Assembly: GCA_004556155.1 (NCBI GenBank)
Contig: SFIM01000023.1
Span: 1-36,952, forward strand
Length of the DNA stretch: 36,952 bases
Reading direction: 5' to 3'
Origin: Clostridiales bacterium
Lineage (GTDB): Bacteria > Bacillota > Clostridia > Christensenellales > Aristaeellaceae
Every line of letters begins with the position of its first letter. Position 1 is the stretch's first letter. The notes beneath the pieces were generated by a model. The model worked only from the letters and a program-made list of their open reading frames with translations, ran no database searches and had not been told where the DNA came from. The position numbers and the translations under genes were made by a program. Of the stretch, positions 8,053 through 17,176 are shown piece after piece.

Positions 8053-8457
8053 GTGTATCGAATCGCCGTGCTGGCAGATCAGGACGAGGCAAGAAAAGGC
8101 TATGCGGAGCAGATCGCCCGATTCTGCCAGACAAAAGGGCTGTTTCCGCAGATCGAAGGCTGTTCAAACCAGGAGCAGTTCTTTGAAAACGTGCAGAAAA
8201 CCGCGCCGACCAACGCGGTGATCGCGCTGCCGGGCGTGGCAGGCTTAAACGCCGTGGAGCATCTTCGCTCCGTCTGCCCCGCGTGCGCAATCATCTGGTG
8301 CAGCGATCTGGACTTTTCGTTGCAGGCGTTTCGGCTTCGGGTGGAATACTTTATCCTGGAGCCCGTAAGCGCGGGGAGCTTTCAGCAGGGCCTGAACGTC
8401 TGGTTTGCAAACAAAGAATTTTACGCAAGCGTCCCAATCACAAATGAAACAAATTAA
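8053..8457 (+). CDS. Degenerate receiver-domain protein (pseudo-receiver)
   Basis: A 134-residue protein with the shape of a lone response-regulator receiver domain (MYRIAVLADQDEARKGYAEQI at the start). The phospho-acceptor region reads NAVIALPGVAGLNAVEHLR, where a normal receiver has an Asp just before the LPG or MPG turn. That Asp is missing. The conserved Lys of the YLVKP motif is replaced, giving YFILEPV. It therefore cannot be phosphorylated in the usual way. No output domain follows. The GTG start at 8053 is six bases after AGGGGG. It lies 28 bases before the secreted propeller gene and is divergent from the LytTR pair, so it may modulate that system by protein contact. This role is inferred. 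Confidence 0.75.
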   Translation: MYRIAVLADQDEARKGYAEQIARFCQTKGLFPQIEGCSNQEQFFENVQKTAPTNAVIALPGVAGLNAVEHLRSVCPACAIIWCSDLDFSLQAFRLRVEYFILEPVSAGSFQQGLNVWFANKEFYASVPITNETN

Positions 8458-8485
8458 CGCTCAACGACAGAAGGAGGATATGAAA

Positions 8486-10489
8486 ATGAAAGGGCTTTTC
8501 CGATTTGTCCTGACGCTGGCAACGATCCAGTGCCTGGCTGTGTCCGCAGCTTCCGCCGCCGCGCTGCCCGTCAAGGCGCTCAGCCCCAAGCAGGTGGATG
8601 TAAACCCCTATATGGCCAAGAGCGACGCCAATATCCATCATGACGGCTATAACACCGACAGCACGGACGAAGTGCTGCCCGTGGGCATTTATCCCGAAAT
8701 CAACGTGTCCTATGAAACCACCAACGCCAACGCCTCCCCCGCGATTTATTTTGACAGCTATGGCCACGCGGTGGTGCCGCTGCTGGGCGGCATCGCCATC
8801 CGCGATCTGAACGCCGAGGAAACCAAGACGCTGGGCTATTTCTCCCCCAAGCAGCATGACGGCGGCGGCTACATGATTCAGAGCTCCTATACCTTCCTGG
8901 ATCAAGAAAACCGCATCGTATGCCCCACCAGCAACAACCATGTGCTGATGCTGCGCGCCACTGACGAGGCGGGCAACGTGCTGCCGGAGTTTGAGAAGGT
9001 GCTGGACATCGACATCAAGGCCGCGGCCGAAACCGCGCTGGGCAAGGCGCTGGGGCAGAATCTTCTGTCCGTGGTGTTTGACTACGAGGGCAACCTGTGG
9101 TTCGCCACCGGCGGCTTCCGCATCTATCCGCAGCGCGCGCAGCAGGGCGTGATGGGATATATCGCCCGCAGCGCCATCGATGCGATCCTGAACGGCGAAA
9201 CCGTTGATCTGGCCAAGGCCGTTTATGTGTGCGATCTGCCTGCCGGCGAGGGCGCGGAAAACGGCATCGCCGCCTCCCGCGAGGGCGCGGTCATCCTGAC
9301 CAACCAGAACTGCTACCTGCTGCGCGCTAACGAGGGCGTGGAGGTCGTATGGAAAACGCCCTATGAAAGCGCTGGCGCGAAGGTGAGCAAGGAGGGCGAC
9401 AAGACCACCGGCGGCGGTCTGGCCTGGGGCGGCGGCTGCTCGCCCACGCTGACGCCCGAACTAGTACTGTTCACCGACAATCAGGAAATCGTCAATCTGA
9501 TCGCGCTGGATATGAAGACCGGAGAAGTGGTGGCCAGCATGCCTGTGCTGGACGATCTGCCCGAGGGCTATCAGGTGGCTGTAGAAAACTCCGCCATCGT
9601 ATATGACGGCGGCCAGGGTAAGGTGAGCACCATCGTGTGCAACTGGTTTGGCGCGGGCAACGCGGGTCTGGCTAATCCTGACAGCGACTCCTCCATCCAA
9701 AGCTACGCCAACATCTACGATATGAACTGGCTGACCAAGGGCAACAGCATGATCGCTCCCGGCGTGGAGCGCGTGGATACGATCAAGACCGAAAACGGCT
9801 ACGAGATGAAGAGCGTTTGGAGCCGCAACGATCTGAGCGACACCTCGATTATGAAGCTGTCCACCGCCACCGGCTATATCTACGGCTATGTGCAGGATTT
9901 GACCACCGGCATGTGGCAGTACATCATCCTGGATTTTGAAACCGGCGAAACCGTGTTCACCATGGACGTATCCAACAAGTATGGCTACAACAACATGGCC
10001 ATTGGCATGTACGCCGGCAACAGCGGCAACGCTCTCTATTGCCCCACCGGCTATCTGGAGCTGCTGCGCCTGCAGGATCGCTTCGTTTACCTGCCCGAGA
10101 TGCCCTATCGCAAGGTGGATCTGGATCAGACTGCGCGCAACGTGCTTTCGCAGCAGCAGTTTGCCCAGGACGGCGGTGAAGGCAGCGTTGCCAGCTGGCT
10201 CAATACCGTGACGGTGCGCAGCGTGCATCCCAACACCACCGTGGCCTTCCGCATGAACAACCTGTCCGGCAGCGCTGCCGAGCTCAAGGTGTATGCCTAC
10301 GGCGCGGATGGCAAGCTGCAGCAGGTGGCAGCCGAACTGTGGAAGATCACCGCTGAGGACGGACAGACCGTATCCGAACTGGCGGACGGCACGCTGTATG
10401 AGCTGCGCGTGACCGTGGCCGACGGCGGCAATCTGGATCTGAGCGAGACCGCTAAGGAAATCAAGGTTTCCGTTGTGATCGGGAAGTAA
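8486..10489 (+). CDS. Secreted beta-propeller-like protein
   Basis: An exported protein of 667 aa. The signal peptide covers about residues 1-26 and ends in a run of Ala after a hydrophobic core. The mature part shows repeated strands with aromatic and Gly-rich turns, for example VVFDYEGNLWFATGGFRIYP and TATGYIYGYVQDLTTGMWQY. These resemble blades of PQQ-like or NHL-type propellers. The last 110 residues (from about VTVRSVHPNTTVAF) look like an Ig-like beta sandwich. I chose the ATG at 8486, eight bases after AAGGAGG. The ATG at 8480 is too close to that site. It is followed by the alkyl sulfatase, which suggests a shared substrate or surface location. No catalytic residues can be named. Confidence 0.75.
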   Translation: MKGLFRFVLTLATIQCLAVSAASAAALPVKALSPKQVDVNPYMAKSDANIHHDGYNTDSTDEVLPVGIYPEINVSYETTNANASPAIYFDSYGHAVVPLLGGIAIRDLNAEETKTLGYFSPKQHDGGGYMIQSSYTFLDQENRIVCPTSNNHVLMLRATDEAGNVLPEFEKVLDIDIKAAAETALGKALGQNLLSVVFDYEGNLWFATGGFRIYPQRAQQGVMGYIARSAIDAILNGETVDLAKAVYVCDLPAGEGAENGIAASREGAVILTNQNCYLLRANEGVEVVWKTPYESAGAKVSKEGDKTTGGGLAWGGGCSPTLTPELVLFTDNQEIVNLIALDMKTGEVVASMPVLDDLPEGYQVAVENSAIVYDGGQGKVSTIVCNWFGAGNAGLANPDSDSSIQSYANIYDMNWLTKGNSMIAPGVERVDTIKTENGYEMKSVWSRNDLSDTSIMKLSTATGYIYGYVQDLTTGMWQYIILDFETGETVFTMDVSNKYGYNNMAIGMYAGNSGNALYCPTGYLELLRLQDRFVYLPEMPYRKVDLDQTARNVLSQQQFAQDGGEGSVASWLNTVTVRSVHPNTTVAFRMNNLSGSAAELKVYAYGADGKLQQVAAELWKITAEDGQTVSELADGTLYELRVTVADGGNLDLSETAKEIKVSVVIGK

Positions 10490-10502
10490 AAGCACAACAC
10501 TT

Positions 10503-10533
10503 GGTCTGGCGTTACCCTGCACCAGACCGTTTT
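10503..10533 (+). terminator. Weak terminator or attenuator before the sulfatase
   Basis: GGTCTGG (10503-10509) and CCAGACC (10522-10528) form a seven-base stem followed by GTTTTC. The T run is short, so it probably only reduces transcription from the propeller gene into the sulfatase gene. Confidence 0.5.
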
Positions 10534-10556
10534 CAAAAAAACAGGAGGAGCGCCCT

Positions 10557-12556
10557 ATGAAGCGTATCATCGCCGCCGCGGTTTCTGTTTTGCTGGCGTG
10601 CTCGTTTGCCCCTGGGCTTGCCGAAGACACCCTGAATGCCGAAAAAAGCCGGCCACTACGATTACGGAAGGCCTAAACGCCGCGGTTTATCAGCAGCTTG
10701 ATTTCTCCGATGAGCAGGAGACGGAGTTTGCCCGCCGGGGACTGATTGCCGCCCCGGAAAGCCTGATCATCAAGGCCGAAAACGGCATGACGATCTGGTC
10801 GCAGGATGCATATGATTTTGTCCGCGAAGCCGAAGACGTGCCTTCGTCGGCCAATCCCAGCTTGTGGCGCAATACGCAGCACAACGCGCTGTACGGCCTG
10901 TTCAAGGTGACGGACGATATCTATCAGGTGCGCGGCTATGATATTTCCAATATCACCTTTGTCCGCAGCCAGCATGGATGGATCATCATGGACTGCGCCA
11001 GCAGCCGCTACACCGCCGCAGAGGCGCTGAAGCTGTTCCGTGAGCATATGGGCGAGGCGCGCATCGTGACCATCGTTATCAGCCATGCGCACGTCGATCA
11101 TTACGGCGGCATCGAGGGGCTGATTTCTGCTGGGGACGCGGCCGATCCGTCGCTGCCGCTGGCGGAGCAGATTGCCTCCGGCAAAACCGCGATTATCGTA
11201 CCGCAGGGCTTTGTCGATTCGGTGATGCGCGAAAATGTGTTTGCGGGTACAGCCATGAAACGCCGCGCAACCTATCAGTATGGCAGCTTTCTGCCCTATG
11301 GCGCGCAGGGCCGCCTGTCTGTGGGCATCGGTCTGACCGCCGTGCAGGGCGGCACAGGCTATATCGCGCCTACCTATGAAATCACCCAGCCGCTATGCGA
11401 AATGGAGATCGATGGGGTGCAGGCAATCTTTCAGCTGACGCCGGGCACCGAGTCGCCCGCTGAGATGAATACCTATTTCCCGCAGATGCAGGCGCTGTGG
11501 ATGGCGGAAAACTGCACTGGCACCATGCATAACCTCTACACCCTGCGCGGCGCGGAGGTGCGCGACGCCAACGACTGGGCGCGCTATATCACCCAGGCGC
11601 AGACGCTGTTCCCGGATGCGGAGGTGGTGTTCCAATCCCACAACTGGCCGCATTGGGGCAAGGACGTGGTGGCCGAATACCTGACCAATACCGCCGCTGT
11701 GTATAAGTTCATGCACGATCAGACGCTGATGTACATCAACGAGGGCTATACTGCCGATGAAATCGCCGCCATGATAGAGCTGCCCGAAGCGCTGGCCAGG
11801 GTGTGGTATACCCGGCAGTATTATGGCACGCTCAAGCATAACGTCAAGGCGGTCTATCAAAAGTACATGGGTTGGTACGACGCCAACCCGGTGAATCTGG
11901 ATGAGCTGGCGCCCACTGAATACGCTAAGAAGTTAATGGAATACCTGGGCGATCCGGCCAAGGTGCTGGAAATGGCGCGCGCCGATTATGAAAAGGGCGA
12001 GTATCAGTGGGTGGCGCAGATTGCCAACACCCTGGTATTTGCCGATCCCACCAACATGGATGCGCTCTATCTTTGCGCCGACGCGCTGGAACAGCTGGGC
12101 TATCAGGCGGAATCCGGCGCGTGGCGAAACGCCTATCTGGTTGCGGCCTTCGAGCTGCGCAACGGCACGGGCGCGTATCCGCAGACCGGCCGCATCGGTG
12201 CGGGCACCACCGCGCAGGGCATGGACGCGCAGACGATGCTGGACTATATGGGCATTATGCTGGATGCGGAAAAGCTGGCCGGTCAGTCCTTTACCGTCAA
12301 TCTGAAGCTGGCGGGTGACGACAACTATCTGCTTAAGCTGCATCACGGTGTGCTGCTGTACTACAAGGGCGTCTCCGACGCGCAGGCCGACCTGACCCTA
12401 TCCACCGTCCGTGCGGGCATTCTGGCGATGGCGAACGGCGATCAGGAGAATATCGAAAAGCTCGTCACCCTTGAAAGCGGCGACCAGGCGCTGCTTGCGG
12501 CCCTTTGCGGCAGCATGGCCGTGCCGGAACTGTACTTCCATATTGTTGAACCATAA
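10557..12556 (+). CDS. SdsA1/BDS1-like alkyl sulfatase, frameshifted after the signal peptide
   Basis: A metallo-beta-lactamase-fold sulfatase that would hydrolyse primary alkyl sulfates such as SDS to alcohol and sulfate outside the cytoplasm. The zinc motif HAHVDHYGG is encoded at 11084-11110. The family-specific MAENCTGTMHNLYTLRG and FQSHNWPHWGK follow, then the helical dimerisation domain and a C-terminal SCP2-like domain. The ATG at 10557 has AGGAGG eight bases upstream and opens a good signal peptide (MKRIIAAAVSVLLA). That frame ends at a TAA at 10674-10676. The enzyme continues in the -1 frame. The switch is at a run of six A (10642-10647): one more A would join both parts exactly. Possible explanations are sequencing error, slippage, or a recent inactivating mutation. 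Confidence 0.88.
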
Positions 12557-12568
12557 AGGAGAAAAAAC

Positions 12569-14092
12569 ATGAAGAAATTGATCGCACTGATGCTGGCGCT
12601 GTTGGCTGCCTGGCCGGCTTGTGCCCTGGCGGAAAAGGAAAACGTCGATCTGTTTGCGGAGGCGCTGTCTGAAAACTGCCATGTGCAGGAAGGCCATTTT
12701 GAGCATATGGACACCATCGCACTGGCCAGCCAGGGCAAGCTGATATCCTGCTTTGGCAATAATGCTGGCTCTGGGTATCTGGTGCCTATGATCCCGCCAG
12801 CGCCCAATCAGGAGCCTGCTCCGGCCACCGAAATGGGGCAGATGTCCTGGCCTGCGGAGGAGCCCTCTGCGCTTTATGATCCTGCCGCCGAGAACGCGCC
12901 CGCCAATCCCTATTTCAGCCCTGTGGGCTGGACGTATAAGCTGCGCCAGGATGAGGCGGTGGTGCTTGTGGGCACGCTGCCGCCCGCGTGCAAATACTTT
13001 TCCCTGATCAACTATGTGTTTGCCTCTGCGGTGAAGCCGGGCAAGGAATACACCGAACGCAGCTTTTTCAAGTATGGCAGCGCTGAAGCGGGCGTGTATC
13101 ACCCGGTTTTTGCCAGCCTGGGCGAGCCGGTGAACATGAACAACATCCGCTATGCGGGCGGGGAAACCTGCTTCGGCGGTCAATTTGCATACATTGCATC
13201 GGGCAATCAGGATACGGCGGAAGCCATCCGCGCTGCGCTGATTGAAGCGGGCTTTGACGCGGGCATGATCAATATCGCTCCCTTCTATGCCGATACGCTG
13301 CGCATGGGCCTGGAAAAGGGCGCGGACGTGTTTACCATCCTGATGCGCACCTCCCAGCCGGAGGATGCGGCGGCCTTTGAGCAGTGGAGCACGACGCTTT
13401 CCGAATCGATGCGCGTGTATCGCGTTACGCCCAAGGCCGAAACGCCTGTGAATGCCTATGCCTATCCTGCGCTTACACCGCGCGGCACGGGCGTGCACGA
13501 GGTGCAGAGCCTGCCCGAAGCTGATAAGGCGTTGGATCAGATTCGCCAGAGCCTGATTGCGCAGTATGGCGGCGAGTACGACTATGAGGAGTTTAGCGCC
13601 CGCATCGCCGTGCCCGAGGGCATGACGGGCTATCTGAACGATGAAAACACCCAGGGTGATAACCGCGATACCAGCTATTTGATGACCAACGATTTTACTC
13701 TGAACTCCGACGAGGACTTTGTGGTGGTTTATGGTGTAAATCACGTTGCTGCTGGCAAGGCGACCTACGCGAACACCGTGCTCTATGCCCGCCCCAGACT
13801 CAACGGCATTGTCAGCCTGTATGATTCCATGTACGGGGATTCTGCGGCTGAATACCTGCCTGACGTGGACAGCAGCAAATACTATGTGCTCAAGATGGCG
13901 CGAACCGCGCTGGATAGCCATACCGCCGTCATTCCTTACAGCACCGACAACCCCAACGGGCGCTTCTATGGCGCGGATAACGGCACGCAGCTGCTCATCG
14001 CTTATCGCGCCTATGTGGAGCCTGAAACGGGCGTTGGCCCTTCGTATTATGAAATCGTGTATGATCGCGCGATTGTGTTCCATAAAAAATAA
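12569..14092 (+). CDS. Secreted protein of unknown function
   Basis: An exported protein of 507 aa, with a signal peptide at about residues 1-21 (MKKLIALMLALLAAWPACALA). I recognise no family. The mature part has a Pro-rich stretch (about 70-110), a segment SPVGWTYKLRQDEAVVLVG with the look of a beta-rich domain, and a region with alternating helices and strands up to the C-terminus. There is no membrane anchor or cell-wall sorting signal. It starts 12 bases after the sulfatase stop behind AAAGGAG, so the two are co-transcribed and probably act together in the cell envelope or outside. The gene ends the cluster and is followed by a terminator. Confidence 0.8.
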   Translation: MKKLIALMLALLAAWPACALAEKENVDLFAEALSENCHVQEGHFEHMDTIALASQGKLISCFGNNAGSGYLVPMIPPAPNQEPAPATEMGQMSWPAEEPSALYDPAAENAPANPYFSPVGWTYKLRQDEAVVLVGTLPPACKYFSLINYVFASAVKPGKEYTERSFFKYGSAEAGVYHPVFASLGEPVNMNNIRYAGGETCFGGQFAYIASGNQDTAEAIRAALIEAGFDAGMINIAPFYADTLRMGLEKGADVFTILMRTSQPEDAAAFEQWSTTLSESMRVYRVTPKAETPVNAYAYPALTPRGTGVHEVQSLPEADKALDQIRQSLIAQYGGEYDYEEFSARIAVPEGMTGYLNDENTQGDNRDTSYLMTNDFTLNSDEDFVVVYGVNHVAAGKATYANTVLYARPRLNGIVSLYDSMYGDSAAEYLPDVDSSKYYVLKMARTALDSHTAVIPYSTDNPNGRFYGADNGTQLLIAYRAYVEPETGVGPSYYEIVYDRAIVFHKK

Positions 14093-14118
14093 GCGATTCG
14101 CGAAAATTGTATAGTTTC

Positions 14119-14150
14119 AAAGGCGGTTGATTTATTCAGCCGCCTTTTTT
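14119..14150 (+). terminator. Rho-independent terminator of the secreted-protein cluster
   Basis: AAAGGCGGTTGA and TCAGCCGCCTTT form a 12-base stem with one mismatch, followed by a run of T. It stands 26 bases after the last stop codon. Confidence 0.92.
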
Positions 14151-14192
14151 GTCAGAATACGGATCGATATGCAAAGATTTACAATTGAACTT

Positions 14193-14221
14193 TTGACATT
14201 CTTTCCATGATTTGATAAAAT
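14193..14221 (+). promoter_or_regulatory. Sigma-A promoter with extended -10
   Basis: TTGACA (14193-14198), a 17-base spacer and TAAAAT (14216-14221), preceded by TG one base upstream of the hexamer. It stands 58 bases before the glycosyltransferase start. Confidence 0.8.
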
Positions 14222-14279
14222 GAAGACGCTATCTAATCCCAAACGCCTTTGATCAAAAACCCTGAAACGGGGGGATTGT

Positions 14280-17144
14280 ATGAAAAAGACGAAAAAATGG
14301 TTCCTTATTCCCATCGGTATTGTGCTTTTGCTTCTGCTCTTTTTCTGGCTCCGTTCCAGACAGACCCGGCCCTATGGGCAGGAGCTGCTGGAAAACGGCA
14401 GCTTTGCCGATGTGCAGGAGGATGGCGTGCCCTCTGCGTGGTACACCCAGGCTTATATTCAATCGGAGGGCTATACGGACTTCTCCGTGGTGCAGGCCGG
14501 GCAGGGGCAGGCGCTCCATATTGCCAACTACATGGCCAATGACGCGCGCATTGCGCAGGACGTGGCTGTGGAGCCCAATAGCTTCTATTGCCTTTCGGGG
14601 CAGATTTGTGCCCAGGCGCAGGGCGGCCGAGGCGCAAACCTGTCCATTGCCGATGTGTATGCGTTTTCTGCTGGCATATACGACAGCCAGGGGGAGTGGC
14701 GGCAGGTGGAGCTGTATGGCCAAACCGGGCCCAGGCAGCGCAGCCTGACTGTTTATGCCCGGCTGGGCGGATACTCCGGGGAAACGTCAGGCGAAGCGTG
14801 GTTTACCAACCTGTCCCTGAAAAAGGTAGAATCGCTTCCTGCTGGGGTGGAAGTCACGCTGTTTTATCAGCCGAGCTACAGCGCGGAAACCAAGACGTTC
14901 TCCCTGGATCTGCGTCACCTGCTGCTGGCGGTGCTTGTGCTGCTGTATGGCTTGATGGCATGCCAGTGCTATTGCTTCAAAAGCGTGCTGGGGCTGCTGA
15001 TGCTGTCTTTGGGCGTGGCGGCGCTGAGCCTGCTCTGCCGGGGCGCGTCGGATACTCAGCAGACGCAGAACGCTATGCCTTATGTGCCCTATATCGTGTA
15101 CGGCCTGCTGCTGGCGACGCTTGCCATTGCGCTATTCCTGGCGCATCGCCTGGCCCGGCGCGGCGAAGCTGTTCCATTCTTCTGCGGCCGGCAGGCGCAA
15201 ACGCCGCCCGCAGGCGTTTTCATGCAGGATGAGCAGGCCAACCACCAGCGCTCTCGCCGCGCAGACGCAAAGGATGCTGCGCTGATGCTGGGCATTACGG
15301 TGCTTTATGCCCTGCTTGCGTACTATCACCTGGGCTCCACCGTGTCCCCGCAAACGTCGTTTATATTCAGACAGGCAAGCGAGACGGTTGTTTTTGATCT
15401 GTGCGAAGCTCAGGATGACTTCCGCATGCTGTACATGGAGGGTATCAACGACGGGAATAACAGCTTCACGGTGCAGACCTCCGAGGATGGGGAAAGCTGG
15501 GGAACACCCATTTCCTGCGCGACCAATGGCGGCACGATGTTTCAATGGTTTTATGTCAACGGATACAACGCCGTGGACGCGCGCTCGCTCAGGGGACGCT
15601 ATGTGCTGCTGACGGCTTCGGCTCCCGGATTGTCATTGCTTGAAACCGTTTTCCGGACGGCGGACGGAACGCCGCTGCCGGTTACGGCGGTGGATTCCGC
15701 CGGACGCGATGCTTCCGCATTGGTGGATGAGCCGGACACGCTGTCCGGCGAGCCCAGCTGGTACAACGGCATGTACTTTGACGAGATCTACCATGCCCGC
15801 ACCGGCTATGAGCATTCGCATGGCCTGCAGCCCTACGAGATTTCGCATCCGCCGCTGGGCAAGGTGATGATGAGCTGGGCTATCAGCATATTTGGCATGA
15901 CGCCCTTTGGCTGGCGCTTTGCGGGGGCAGCCTGCGGCGTGCTGATGCTGCCCGGCATGTATCTGCTGGGGCGGTTGCTCTTCAAAAAGCGGCGCTACGC
16001 CATCCTGACCTGCCTGTGCCTGGCGTTTGATACCCTGCACTTTACCCAGACGCGCATCGCTACCATTGACAGCTTTGTGGTGCTGTTTATTATTTGGTCG
16101 GTATACTTTATGCTGCGGTGGTTCTATACGGATTTCTTTGGGAAAAAGCTTGCGTATACCATGATTCCCTTGGTCTTGTCGGGCGCATGCATGGGTCTGG
16201 CGGTGGCAAGCAAGTGGACGGGCTGCTTTGCGGGCCTGGGCCTGGCGGCAATCTTTTTCTTTGGCATCTGGCGCAGGTGGAAGGCCGTGCGTGAGGCAAA
16301 GGCGACTGACCCTGTCGAGCGGGATCCCCTGGCTGCCGCCGCGGCAAAAAGCGGCGATAAGCGCCTGCTGATTACGATTGCCAGCTGCCTGATTTTCTTT
16401 GTGCTGGTGCCGGCGGCCATCTATTATTGCTCTTATATTCCTTACTTTGCGCCCAGCGGCGGCGTTACCCTCAAGCGCATTGTGGACGCGGCTGAGTATA
16501 TGCTTTGGTATCACAGCGAGCCTGGGCGGGGCATGGATCATCCTTATTACGCGCCCTGGTATCGGTGGCCGCTTTCCGAGATTCCCATGTACTATGCCGA
16601 CGACCGCTATACCCCGGCAGGCTATGCCTATGCCATCTGGGCCTTTGGCAACTACACGGTGTGGTGGGTAGGCTTTGCGGCGCTGCTGACGGTGCTGTAC
16701 GCCTGGGTTAAGCATCAGGCGATTCCAGTGTTGTGCCACGGATATCGGGAGCGCATTTCTCCCTTGGCCCCGCAGGGGGAGCGGGATGCGCGCCCGGCGC
16801 TGCTGCTGATCTGCTTCTGCGCGCAGTACCTGCTCTGGATCGGGGTGCCGCGCGGAACGTATATTTACCACTATTTCCCCAGCGTACCGTTTATCATTCT
16901 GTGCACGGCCTATGTGTTGGAGCAGTTGAGCGGCTGGTTTATGGCTTATGCTGGTCAGCGGGCAGGAGCGGAGAGGGAAAGGATTGCCCAGAAGCGCGCC
17001 GACCGCTGGAGCCTGGCGCTGGTGAGCGCCTACCTGCTGATTGTCGCCGCGATGTTCGCCGTGTTCTATCCCTTTGCCAGCGGCATGATGGTGCGCACAT
17101 CCTGGCTGGAGGCTGTTAACTGGTTTAGAAATCTGTATTATTAA
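14280..17144 (+). CDS. PMT-family (GT39) glycosyltransferase with two extra outer domains
   Basis: A 954-residue membrane glycosyltransferase of the dolichyl-phosphate-mannose-protein mannosyltransferase type, moving sugar from a lipid carrier to an outer acceptor. The catalytic part begins near residue 493. Its first loop carries the acidic pair Asp501-Glu502 in YFDEIYHARTGYE, followed by HPPLGK (523-528), then about ten hydrophobic segments. Before it stand a membrane anchor (7-24), a beta-sandwich-like outer domain (about 33-185, from LLENGSFADVQEDGVPSAW, CBM-like), several membrane segments (about 213-350), and a second, discoidin-like domain (about 355-470, FTVQTSEDGESWG). Ordinary bacterial PMTs are much shorter. 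It is a single gene with its own promoter. The acceptor is unknown; surface protein or polymer glycosylation is inferred. Confidence 0.88.
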   Translation: MKKTKKWFLIPIGIVLLLLLFFWLRSRQTRPYGQELLENGSFADVQEDGVPSAWYTQAYIQSEGYTDFSVVQAGQGQALHIANYMANDARIAQDVAVEPNSFYCLSGQICAQAQGGRGANLSIADVYAFSAGIYDSQGEWRQVELYGQTGPRQRSLTVYARLGGYSGETSGEAWFTNLSLKKVESLPAGVEVTLFYQPSYSAETKTFSLDLRHLLLAVLVLLYGLMACQCYCFKSVLGLLMLSLGVAALSLLCRGASDTQQTQNAMPYVPYIVYGLLLATLAIALFLAHRLARRGEAVPFFCGRQAQTPPAGVFMQDEQANHQRSRRADAKDAALMLGITVLYALLAYYHLGSTVSPQTSFIFRQASETVVFDLCEAQDDFRMLYMEGINDGNNSFTVQTSEDGESWGTPISCATNGGTMFQWFYVNGYNAVDARSLRGRYVLLTASAPGLSLLETVFRTADGTPLPVTAVDSAGRDASALVDEPDTLSGEPSWYNGMYFDEIYHARTGYEHSHGLQPYEISHPPLGKVMMSWAISIFGMTPFGWRFAGAACGVLMLPGMYLLGRLLFKKRRYAILTCLCLAFDTLHFTQTRIATIDSFVVLFIIWSVYFMLRWFYTDFFGKKLAYTMIPLVLSGACMGLAVASKWTGCFAGLGLAAIFFFGIWRRWKAVREAKATDPVERDPLAAAAAKSGDKRLLITIASCLIFFVLVPAAIYYCSYIPYFAPSGGVTLKRIVDAAEYMLWYHSEPGRGMDHPYYAPWYRWPLSEIPMYYADDRYTPAGYAYAIWAFGNYTVWWVGFAALLTVLYAWVKHQAIPVLCHGYRERISPLAPQGERDARPALLLICFCAQYLLWIGVPRGTYIYHYFPSVPFIILCTAYVLEQLSGWFMAYAGQRAGAERERIAQKRADRWSLALVSAYLLIVAAMFAVFYPFASGMMVRTSWLEAVNWFRNLYY

Positions 17145-17176
17145 GTTGGTTTTGATCGGTAGGGCAAGCGCTGCGC

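Noticed and set aside
10640..10650. A AAA AAG as a programmed -1 frameshift heptamer in the sulfatase
   Set aside because: The signal-peptide frame does not match the codon phase required for the classical X XXY YYZ signal. Simple slippage on the A run, mutation or sequencing error remain possible.
12398..14083. Long open frame on the minus strand opposite the 507-aa secreted protein
   Set aside because: It is a shadow of GC-rich coding sequence on the + strand, which has a signal peptide and ribosome binding site. The minus frame has neither, and its translation is full of low-complexity His, Arg and Gly.
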